DNA from: Thermoproteota archaeon
GTDB lineage: Archaea > Thermoproteota > Thermoprotei > Thermoproteales > Thermocladiaceae
Assembly: GCA_013153895.1 (NCBI GenBank)
Contig: JAADDN010000174.1
Span: 1-5,276 of the forward strand
Length of the DNA: 5,276 nucleotides
Direction: 5' to 3'
Below, piece after piece: positions 1-4,610 of the stretch; position 1 is the stretch's first letter, and each line of letters opens with the position of its first letter. The translations under genes and the position numbers were made by a program. The notes under the pieces are model-generated. The model ran no database searches. It saw only the letters and a program-made list of their open reading frames with translations, and was not told the origin of the DNA.

Positions 1-1
1 A

Positions 2-127
2 ACCCGCTCAAGAGAGCATGATGAAGTTATGAAGAAATACGGACTAGATAGACACTCTGCCTCAGCATACCTAATAACCCTAAAAGGCATAAAAAGATAT
101 AGAACGATACAGAAAGCTACAGTTTAA
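2..127 (+). pseudogene. tnpB: C-terminal end of a TnpB-like RuvC nuclease (IS607/IS605 type), open at the left window edge
   Basis: Reading from base 2 to the TAA at 125-127 gives 41 residues that align with the last part of the complete TnpB at 3302-4429. Shared features are SREHDEVMKKYGLDRH against SKEGEKIGKRLGLDRH, followed by SAYLITLKGIKRY against SAYIIAKRALKYL. The GLDRH aspartate is the third RuvC catalytic residue of the TnpB family. As in the downstream copy, the C-terminal region has no cysteines, so the usual TnpB zinc ribbon is absent. The N-terminal part lies outside the window, so I cannot say whether the gene is intact. It is marked as a pseudogene because it abuts a truncated tnpA tail to tail, which is not the normal IS607 arrangement (tnpA then tnpB on one strand). 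Its last 30 coding bases have a 10-bp periodicity (see repeat at 96-125). Confidence 0.75.
96..125 (+). repeat. Three 10-bp periodic motifs at the end of the TnpB fragment
   Basis: GATATAGAAC, GATACAGAAA and GCTACAGTTT follow one another with exact 10-bp phase and finish at the tnpB stop codon. The complete tnpB element downstream also has 10-bp-spaced motifs over its tnpB stop, including CTACAG in the same relative place. I infer that these are right-end recombinase binding motifs; the periodicity itself is visible in the sequence. Because the stretch is also coding, part of the similarity could reflect codon composition. Confidence 0.4.
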
Positions 128-129
128 TG

Positions 130-414
130 TTACTGCCCCTTAGCAGAACAATAGCTTCTCAATCTCTCAACTTGTCTATCAAGATTACCGTCCTTCTTCT
201 GTTTATGAGAACTAACTCTGGCGTAGATAACCGCTCTTACCTCTGATGGTTTAATCCCTGATAATATCCTCCTTATCTCACTTTCTGGTATCATCCAAAA
301 CCTACCGACACGGATAGCACGTATCTTCCCCTCCTTAATCCATTTCTTAACACCACTAACACTAATGTTGAGAAGCTCAGCAACCTCCTTAGTACGATAA
401 AGCCTCTCACCCAT
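130..414 (-). pseudogene. tnpA: Truncated IS607-family transposase TnpA (MerR-like HTH plus start of serine recombinase domain)
   Basis: This 94-residue protein would be the DNA-binding half of an IS607 serine transposase. Residues 5-52 form the MerR-like helix-turn-helix (YRTKEVAELLNISVSGVKKW, then IRAIRVGRFWMIPESEI). Residues 61-94 begin the serine recombinase fold: VIYARVSS carries Arg66 and the predicted nucleophile Ser68, followed by LDRQVERLRSYCSAKG. IS607 TnpA proteins are usually about 190-220 residues. Here the frame stops just after CSAKG, where family members continue into the rest of the catalytic domain, so the later catalytic arginines are missing and the protein should not recombine DNA. 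It could still bind DNA. The break coincides with the end of the adjacent tnpB fragment, which runs convergently. The start is ATG at 414; a TATA-like TTTTTAAGC lies at 460-468 on this strand, which would give a leader of roughly 25 bases. Confidence 0.8.
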
Positions 415-426
415 CCATAATACCCC

Positions 427-462
427 TAGTATTCTCTAGTAACTATAGTAGCTAAAATAGCT
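427..462. repeat. TAGTA/TAGCT motifs with about 10-bp spacing upstream of tnpA
   Basis: TAGTA occurs at 427, 437 and 446, and TAGCT at 449 and 458, so the spacing is 9 to 10 bp over 36 bases between the truncated tnpA and its TATA box. Short motifs repeated once per helical turn resemble those at the ends of the tnpB element at 3145-4460, although the consensus differs. I infer a possible left-end recognition region of the original tnpA-bearing element. The AT-rich composition makes chance repeats more likely here. Confidence 0.3.
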
Positions 463-468
463 TAAAAA
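460..468 (-). promoter_or_regulatory. TATA-like box for the truncated tnpA
   Basis: On the minus strand this reads TTTTTAAGC, a good match to a crenarchaeal TATA box. Transcription would start about 25 bp downstream, near 438-441, leaving a short leader before the ATG at 414. It sits between the stop codon of the neighbouring gene (476) and tnpA, so it would belong to the element end. Confidence 0.4.
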
Positions 469-475
469 CCTTTAC

Positions 476-826
476 CTAGCGAATAGTCTTAGTCATTGAT
501 TTTACAATATACTCTGCTGTAGCTTTTGGAATTTCAACAACAAGGTAGTCCAACGCATACTGCATACTATCTATATAATCAAAAAGTTCCTCGATATTTA
601 TCCCTATTGATGTGTCTATCTCTTTCCAATTACTACGATACAGCATAAGATAATAGAGAATTACTGATAGCAATGAAGAACCATACTCATCTACATCCAC
701 ATGCTTCTTTCTCGAAGAAGATAATACTACATTATAGTCTCCGATAACTAGGTCTGCCATATCGAACGCTAACTTAGCATGTATACTGTATATATCGTTC
801 TCGTATTCTACTTCTTTGGTCGGCAT
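476..826 (-). CDS. Hypothetical protein, 116 residues
   Basis: I do not recognise this protein. It is acidic in its first half (EVEYENDIYS near the start, then VDVDEY) and has a hydrophobic, probably helical middle (residues about 49-64, SSLLSVILYYLMLYRS), followed by a second helical stretch ending in basic residues (IVKSMTKTIR). The pattern suggests a small all-helical soluble protein rather than a membrane protein, because the hydrophobic run is short and interrupted by polar residues. The start is ATG at 826, with ATAAATAAAT at 861-870 as the TATA-like element and only a weak ribosome-binding site. It is transcribed away from the operon at 1011-2985, across a region with a palindrome, so the two units may share regulation. 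The stop codon lies 61 bp before the truncated tnpA start. Confidence 0.7.
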   Translation of the reverse strand: MPTKEVEYENDIYSIHAKLAFDMADLVIGDYNVVLSSSRKKHVDVDEYGSSLLSVILYYLMLYRSNWKEIDTSIGINIEELFDYIDSMQYALDYLVVEIPKATAEYIVKSMTKTIR

Positions 827-860
827 GTATATCCCAATAAGTAGTTTAGCGAGAGAAATT

Positions 861-870
861 ATTTATTTAT
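861..870 (-). promoter_or_regulatory. TATA-like box for the gene at 476-826
   Basis: The minus strand reads ATAAATAAAT here. A start about 25 bp downstream would fall near 838-842, leaving a leader of about 13-16 bases before the ATG at 826. Confidence 0.4.
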
Positions 871-884
871 CGCACTCTATAGCG

Positions 885-914
885 TTGTAGAACCGTTTTA
901 GTTTTTGTCTACAA
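885..914. repeat. Inverted repeat TTGTAGA / TCTACAA
   Basis: TTGTAGA at 885-891 and TCTACAA at 908-914 are perfect inverted copies separated by 16 bases. They lie in the divergent intergenic region upstream of the TATA box for 476-826. It could be an operator or a weak hairpin, and a 7-bp match may also be chance. Confidence 0.3.
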
Positions 915-932
915 TTATTATATTTTTACTTG

Positions 933-947
933 GAATTACCGTAATTC
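933..947. promoter_or_regulatory. Perfect 15-bp palindrome, candidate operator in the divergent promoter region
   Basis: GAATTAC at 933-939 and GTAATTC at 941-947 are perfect inverted copies around a single central C. The site lies between divergent genes and just before the TATA-like boxes of the downstream operon. That is a typical place for a dimeric archaeal regulator to bind. No gene in the window is clearly the matching regulator. Confidence 0.45.
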
Positions 948-954
948 TAGATTG

Positions 955-975
955 ATTTTAAACTAAAAGTATATT
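955..975 (+). promoter_or_regulatory. TATA-like region for the operon at 1011-2985
   Basis: TTTTAAAC at 956-963 and AAAGTATATTA at 965-975 are both acceptable archaeal TATA boxes. They would place transcription starts near 985 and 997, upstream of the GGTGGG ribosome-binding site at 1002-1007. Confidence 0.4.
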
Positions 976-1010
976 AGGGGAAATTATCATACTGTACTAG
1001 TGGTGGGAAC

Positions 1011-1544
1011 ATGCGTATCTATCTAATACCTAAGCACTCAATAATAGTTTTATCAGATAAAACATACATGGTACACGGAAACTATCTACCATTCAATAAT
1101 GAGCAGAAATGGGTATACCTAGGCAATATATTCACTACACCACTACCGATGCTCGAAAAATATATGAGAAAACTTCATTTCGATGCTGTAAAGAAGGATG
1201 GTTTTGCTAGGTATGTTATAAGGACAATTGCTAGTATGAGAGAAGGTGACATTGCTATTGTTAAAAAAGGTAATTGTACCATTGACGTATATCGTATAGG
1301 TAAGATGAGGCTGTATAAAGCCTACTACCCGCCGGATGAGTATATCGAGGAACATAGGGAGGATTATGAGATACCGAGCTATGAAGAGTACTATGTGGAG
1401 CTGGAGTATATTGGTTCTAAGCAGATAGATAAGAATCTGTATAATAAGTTAAAAATAGGTAGAGCCATATCTGAGGTAAAAAACAGGGATAACTATAGAG
1501 CTCTTCTGGGTGAAATAAGTGAGATGGAGGGCAACTCTAGCTGA
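1011..1544 (+). CDS. Hypothetical protein, 177 residues, first gene of an operon with an AAA ATPase
   Basis: I do not recognise a domain. The N-terminal 40 residues look like alternating beta strands (MRIYLIPKHSIIVLSDKTY). The middle has a basic stretch (RYVIRTIASMREGDIAIVKKG), and residues about 108-132 are very acidic and rich in tyrosine (PPDEYIEEHREDYEIPSYEE). There is no signal peptide and no obvious membrane segment, so it is probably cytoplasmic. The start is supported by GGTGGG at 1002-1007, a strong archaeal ribosome-binding site 3-5 bases before the ATG. Its last 26 bases overlap the start of the ATPase gene, so the two are probably co-transcribed and translationally coupled. I infer that it may be a partner, adaptor or substrate of that ATPase. 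Confidence 0.75.
   Translation: MRIYLIPKHSIIVLSDKTYMVHGNYLPFNNEQKWVYLGNIFTTPLPMLEKYMRKLHFDAVKKDGFARYVIRTIASMREGDIAIVKKGNCTIDVYRIGKMRLYKAYYPPDEYIEEHREDYEIPSYEEYYVELEYIGSKQIDKNLYNKLKIGRAISEVKNRDNYRALLGEISEMEGNSS
1509..1513 (+). promoter_or_regulatory. Ribosome-binding site that fixes the GTG start of the AAA ATPase
   Basis: GGTGA lies five bases before the GTG at 1519, inside the end of the preceding gene. It matches the archaeal anti-Shine-Dalgarno core and favours the 1519 start over the in-frame GTG at 1558, which has no comparable site. Confidence 0.55.
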
Positions 1545-2985
1545 ATTCGATGAACCTGTGGGCGAGTTAGAGATAGATATTCGGAGGAGAGATATCCCTG
1601 TTAGTGTATCTAATAACGATATCGAGTACGCGTTCTTTATGCTTAAACAACTGCTTGACATGTACTTTGACCTATCTCCGTGGAATACTGCTAGGCCGTC
1701 GCTTGTACGTCGGCTTTTCAGAGTAGGTGCTGATGGGAAGCGGAAAACAGATTGTCCTCATTGCGGTATTGCGGTTATAGATGTTAAGTACGAGCTTCTA
1801 GAATATATTGTAGGTGCATTGAGTAGTGTTATAGAGGCGTATAGGGATAAGGAGATTGATGATAATTTCTTGATTAAATACATGGATTTGCTTAGGGAGA
1901 GCTCCTATAATGGTGTACGAATAATACTTGTGTATAGTGGAGACGTTTATGCTACGATAACGTATAGGTATAACCTTAAGGATGAGCCGTTCACGAAAAG
2001 CTATGCTAATATAATTATACCTGTAGATAATACTGGTCTCGAAAAAATGGCTAAAATAGCGGAATCACTTGATAAAGTATACAGTATAACGCTTAGCACG
2101 AACGAGTTCTTCATAATATATAGCAGTAGTAAGACAGAAAACATACAGAGACCAAGGCATGTCACAGAGATTAAGCCTGAAATAGTGCTCGACCAGTACC
2201 CAGAGTATGTGCGTAGAACTATCTATAGATACGTTGTGAACCCGTTGAAGAATAGAGTAAAATACGCATTGAGAAACATGCTGTTAATCGGGCCTCCCGG
2301 TACGGGTAAGACAACCTTGGCTAAGGCTATCCTTAAGGCTGTAGGGTATGATGAATGCATTTATCTAACTCCCTCGAAGTACCGTATTAAATGGTATGGT
2401 GAAAGCGAGAGAAGAATAGATAGGTTGCTACGTAGAGCGAGGAAGGCTAGGCTACCTATAATTATTGATAATGCAGAGTTCTTGGGGAGCAGAGAATCTT
2501 TTGATAAAACAGTAACGTATTATGGAGTATCGGGTGAGGTATCGATTCTACTAAACTATATGGATGACAACACAGAGCCTGTAGTCATAATTGCTAATAA
2601 TGTTACCTCGATAGACCCAGCTATTCTGAGAAGCGGTAGGGTTGACGTTATTATAGCGATGCTTTACCTAGACAGAGAGTACGCCGAAACTGTTCTTGCT
2701 AACCTAGAGAAGAAATACTCTATAAAGATACCGGCGGAACACAAGAAGCTACTGCTCAAAAAAGCTGTGCTGCATACTTCTGCGGAGCTCGATACTGCTG
2801 TACGCTTGTACGCCTTGACCGGCGATATAGATGATGCCGTTAAGTACTTGGACGGTATAGATGTTACTTCTAGAGTATCGGATGCGAAGAGATACTTAGA
2901 AACACTATCGAGACTGGAAGGAGTTAAGATAATTATACCTAGAATCGTCGATGCTGATGTGGAAACAGCTAGTGTGTATCAGTAG
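1519..2985 (+). CDS. AAA ATPase (Cdc48/Vps4-like single module) with variant Walker B
   Basis: This 488-residue protein has a unique N-terminal region (1 to about 215) and one AAA module (about 220-435). Walker A is GPPGTGKT at 258-265. A pore-loop-like segment follows at 285-300 (SKYRIKWYGESERRID), resembling the SKWVGESE stretch of classical AAA proteins. Walker B is IIIDNAE at 314-320: Asp317 is present, but the position of the catalytic glutamate is Asn318. Sensor 1 is in IIANN (357-361), and LRSGR carries two likely arginine fingers, R371 and R374. A C-terminal helical lid follows. The N-terminal region has a lone CPHC pair (79-82), half of a zinc ribbon, which could be completed only by dimerisation or another ligand. 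The family usually forms hexamers that remodel or unfold proteins. Asn318 suggests slow hydrolysis or a switch-like role; this is inference. The gene overlaps the upstream one by 26 bases. Confidence 0.9.
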   Translation: MRWRATLAEFDEPVGELEIDIRRRDIPVSVSNNDIEYAFFMLKQLLDMYFDLSPWNTARPSLVRRLFRVGADGKRKTDCPHCGIAVIDVKYELLEYIVGALSSVIEAYRDKEIDDNFLIKYMDLLRESSYNGVRIILVYSGDVYATITYRYNLKDEPFTKSYANIIIPVDNTGLEKMAKIAESLDKVYSITLSTNEFFIIYSSSKTENIQRPRHVTEIKPEIVLDQYPEYVRRTIYRYVVNPLKNRVKYALRNMLLIGPPGTGKTTLAKAILKAVGYDECIYLTPSKYRIKWYGESERRIDRLLRRARKARLPIIIDNAEFLGSRESFDKTVTYYGVSGEVSILLNYMDDNTEPVVIIANNVTSIDPAILRSGRVDVIIAMLYLDREYAETVLANLEKKYSIKIPAEHKKLLLKKAVLHTSAELDTAVRLYALTGDIDDAVKYLDGIDVTSRVSDAKRYLETLSRLEGVKIIIPRIVDADVETASVYQ

Positions 2986-3000
2986 TGGGTACACGAGCTG

Positions 3001-3010
3001 TTTTTAATAT
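3001..3010 (+). promoter_or_regulatory. TATA box of the interrupted small gene
   Basis: TTTTTAATAT lies 33-42 bases before the ATG at 3043, and GGTGG at 3034-3038 is a good ribosome-binding site four bases before it. The T-run may also help end transcription of the upstream ATPase gene. The presence of both signals shows that the short ORF at 3043 was a real gene before interruption. Confidence 0.5.
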
Positions 3011-3042
3011 TATTACAGCATATTTCATAGCTTGGTGGAAGA

Positions 3043-3144
3043 ATGAGTATCGAGAATTTCGTAGATACAGCTATAAAGCACGTTGTGAAACATTACAGTG
3101 TAGAGCTATCGTGGAGCGAGGAGCAATGGTGTGATGTTGAAAAC
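3043..3144 (+). pseudogene. 5' part of a small gene interrupted by the tnpB element
   Basis: Thirty-four codons starting at ATG 3043 (MSIENFVDTAIKHVVKHYSV, ending in EEQWCDVEN) precede the element. Translation now continues four codons into the element (RFPP) and stops at the TAG at 3157-3159, giving a 38-residue product. Joining base 3144 to base 4461 restores an 83-codon gene that ends at 4610. I do not recognise the protein family. The N-terminal part looks like one amphipathic helix followed by an acidic, tryptophan-containing segment. The upstream TATA box and GGTGG site support genuine expression. Confidence 0.65.
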
Positions 3145-3230
3145 CGTTTCCCGCCCTAGGTCATTGTAGGTCTCTGTAGGGCGGTTCATCACGGTTTCTC
3201 TCCGCCAGAAGCGTTAAGCCCCCAGCGGAG
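3141..3230 (+). other. GC-rich left end with two predicted hairpins
   Basis: Hairpin 1 has an inner perfect 8-bp stem (CCGCCCTA at 3151-3158 with TAGGGCGG at 3177-3184). Its outer 7-bp arm (AAACCGT at 3141-3147 with ACGGTTT at 3191-3197) spans the inferred left boundary. Hairpin 2 pairs CTCCGC at 3200-3205 with GCGGAG at 3225-3230 around a 19-base loop. By count, 57 of the 100 bases from 3141 to 3240 are G or C, well above the surrounding AT-rich DNA. In hyperthermophiles such islands often mark structured RNA, but they can equally be recombinase recognition DNA. It is not a tRNA that I can fold. Confidence 0.5.
3157..3181 (+). repeat. Left-end motif array and inverted repeat of the tnpB element
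   Basis: TAGGT at 3157 and 3167 and TAGGG at 3177 lie in exact 10-bp phase. Bases 3157-3180 are the inverted copy of 4414-4437 with 22 of 24 positions matching. Reported IS607 ends carry short repeated transposase-binding motifs facing opposite ways at the two ends, so TnpA binding is the natural reading. The array also forms the inner stem and loop of hairpin 1. Confidence 0.65.
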
Positions 3231-3260
3231 GTCACCAAGTATTCATTATCCTCAGCAAAG

Positions 3261-3284
3261 TTTATAATTGTTTTGGATATATAT
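3261..3284 (+). promoter_or_regulatory. Promoter of tnpB
   Basis: TTTATAAT at 3261-3268 would start transcription near 3290. A second candidate, inside the palindrome GGATATATATCC (3275-3286), would place the start almost on the GTG codon at 3302 and give a leaderless message. GGTG at 3292-3295, six bases before the GTG, favours the first. Confidence 0.45.
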
Positions 3285-3301
3285 CCTAATTGGTGCATTA
3301 G

Positions 3302-4429
3302 GTGGAGCTACCGAGATACATTACGATAAGCTTAGAATTTCACACCGACGATGAAGAAGCTAGAGCAGTTCTAACTACCGCTTGGTTCTCTAAGCTAGTT
3401 GCTCATAGAGCACTAAGACTAGTTAAGGAGAATGAAGTATTAGCTGACCTTTCGGAATATAAGTTCCTTAAAGTAATGAGGAGTAAATGCTATGATATAC
3501 TACCTAACCGTAGGTACGTAGATGGTATGCTAAAACTTATTTACTCTACACTTAAGTCTGCTAGAGCACTTAGAGTTGACATAGAAAAAGTGGAGCTTAA
3601 GCAATGGCTCTTATTTCAAAGTGATGGAGAACGAGGATATGCTAGAGGCAACATGAACATAAGACTCATTAATACTCACCATGTAAGAGTGCTTACGCTA
3701 GATTATGACAGGAAAACAAGGTACGTTGAACTAAAACTTGCTATTCCTAAGGGATGGAGAAAACTAGTAGAGGTTCTAGTTGAAAAGGCTACTAAAGGAT
3801 TGATAGGTTACCCTGCTAGGATAATCGTTAAAGACTATGGTATAGGCAAACGTGGTCTCCACATACATGGTGAATTGCAAATTATGATACCTTATTCATT
3901 ATATTTGGAAGTTATGAGGAGGTATGATAAGCCTAGAGGAAATAATGTTGCTGGAGTGGATGTTAATGTTGATAGATTAGATGCAGTAGTAATAGACATA
4001 TACGGAAACTTACTTTCCTACAAGACTTTCTGGTTAAAGAACTCCACATTTATGGGTGTTAGGAGGAAACGTTCTTGGAGTCTAATAGGAGAGCAGATAC
4101 ACGCTCTCCTTAAGTGGCTCTACAGCCAAGGAGTTTCAGTAATTGGTTTAGAGAATCCAGAAATAATTGGTTACTTAAGATACTATTGGATAAGAAATGG
4201 GGAGAGAAAGGGAAGAAAGTGGAACTGGAAGGTATCAATGTTCCGCAACTCAATCATAGAAAAAATAACATGGAAAGCACCATTATACTCCATGAAGACT
4301 ATCTATGTGAACCCTAGAAACACAAGTAAGGAAGGAGAAAAGATAGGGAAGAGGTTAGGACTAGATAGACATTTAGGCTCGGCATATATCATAGCAAAAA
4401 GAGCATTAAAGTACCTACAGAGACCTTAA
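3302..4429 (+). CDS. tnpB: TnpB RNA-guided nuclease of a crenarchaeal type without zinc ribbon
   Basis: This 375-residue protein is the predicted RuvC-like nuclease of the element. TnpB proteins bind an RNA made from the element's right end and cut matching DNA, which favours retention of the element. The RuvC triad is visible: D220 in GVDVNVDRLDAVVID, E284 in VIGLENPEI, and D355 in GLDRHLGSAYIIAKRAL. Residues 1 to about 210 are the less conserved N-terminal recognition part. The usual CxxC...CxxC ribbon between the second and third RuvC motifs is absent; the whole protein has one cysteine (C63), and the interval is a short TSKEGEKIGKRL segment. Its length fits an intact gene. The start is GTG immediately after an in-frame TAG (3299-3301), with GGTG six bases before it, so no longer protein is possible. 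The stop lies inside the right-end inverted repeat, 31 bp before the inferred element end. Confidence 0.9.
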   Translation: MELPRYITISLEFHTDDEEARAVLTTAWFSKLVAHRALRLVKENEVLADLSEYKFLKVMRSKCYDILPNRRYVDGMLKLIYSTLKSARALRVDIEKVELKQWLLFQSDGERGYARGNMNIRLINTHHVRVLTLDYDRKTRYVELKLAIPKGWRKLVEVLVEKATKGLIGYPARIIVKDYGIGKRGLHIHGELQIMIPYSLYLEVMRRYDKPRGNNVAGVDVNVDRLDAVVIDIYGNLLSYKTFWLKNSTFMGVRRKRSWSLIGEQIHALLKWLYSQGVSVIGLENPEIIGYLRYYWIRNGERKGRKWNWKVSMFRNSIIEKITWKAPLYSMKTIYVNPRNTSKEGEKIGKRLGLDRHLGSAYIIAKRALKYLQRP

Positions 4430-4444
4430 ATGACCTACAACCTA
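4413..4444 (-). repeat. Right-end motif array and inverted repeat of the tnpB element
   Basis: ACCTA or ACCTT (TAGGT on the minus strand) occurs at 4413, 4423 and 4433 in exact 10-bp phase, with one more copy at 4440. Bases 4414-4437 match the left end in inverted orientation at 22 of 24 positions. The tnpB stop codon (4427-4429) lies inside, so the sequence is both coding and recognition DNA. Confidence 0.65.
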
Positions 4445-4460
4445 GAAACAGTTGCGAAAC

Positions 4461-4610
4461 CCATATGTCTGTTACACGTTTATACTCTTCCATCCTAGAA
4501 CTGATGTTGGAGAAGAAGAAAAGAGGAAAATATACAGGGAACTCGTACATCTGGCGAACAAATTGCTTCCAGCTAAGATAAGAGCGAATATTGTTGTAGC
4601 ACTAGAGTAA
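4461..4610 (+). pseudogene. 3' part of the small interrupted gene
   Basis: Forty-nine codons and a TAA (4608-4610) follow the element: PYVCYTFILFHPRTD, then an acidic helix (VGEEEKRKIYRELVHLANKL), then a short strand (RANIVVALE). The alternation of strand, charged helix and strand looks like a real folded C-terminus. The frame is open back to 4446 inside the element, but no start codon with a ribosome-binding site is seen, so this half is probably not made. Joined to 3043-3144 it gives an 83-residue protein. The stop codon touches the stop of the convergent gene at 4611, which supports this as an original gene end. Function unknown. Confidence 0.6.

Larger units (their letters stand above)
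3145..4460 (+). mobile_element. tnpB-only IS607-like insertion element, 1,316 bp
   Basis: The boundaries come from repairing the interrupted gene: AAACC occurs at 3141-3145 and at 4457-4461, and removing 1,316 bp between them joins two ORFs in frame. No target duplication is needed, and the junction contains CC (GG on the other strand), as reported for IS607, which inserts at GG dinucleotides. Within the shared five bases the exact cut can slide. The element holds only tnpB. Both ends have three 10-bp-spaced motifs in opposite orientation, and the left end has GC-rich hairpins. With no tnpA of its own, it must have moved with a TnpA supplied from elsewhere; the one in this window is truncated. 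IS605-type elements with a TnpA_Y1 are the main alternative, but their ends are subterminal hairpins inserted 3' of a short target. Confidence 0.7.

Noticed and set aside
1..30. Frameshift in the left-edge TnpB fragment (AACCCG read as Asn-Pro in another frame)
   Set aside because: The open frame from base 2 already aligns with the other copy; with no sequence to the left, a shift cannot be shown.
1143..1355. 70-residue ORF on the minus strand
   Set aside because: It lies wholly within the gene at 1011-1544, has no promoter or ribosome-binding site of note, and its composition looks like an antisense translation.
1449..1661. 70-residue ORF on the minus strand
   Set aside because: It is antisense to the overlap of the two operon genes, rich in serine and leucine, with no independent support.
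3141..3240. tRNA or CRISPR repeat in the GC-rich island
   Set aside because: No cloverleaf with the conserved T-loop can be folded, and the 10-bp motifs are too short and closely spaced to be CRISPR repeats.
3275..3286. Palindrome GGATATATATCC as an operator
   Set aside because: Alternating TA sequences in a TATA region are palindromic by composition; with no second copy it is treated as part of the promoter.
4114..4317. 67-residue ORF on the plus strand
   Set aside because: It is a shifted frame inside tnpB, across the conserved RuvC region.
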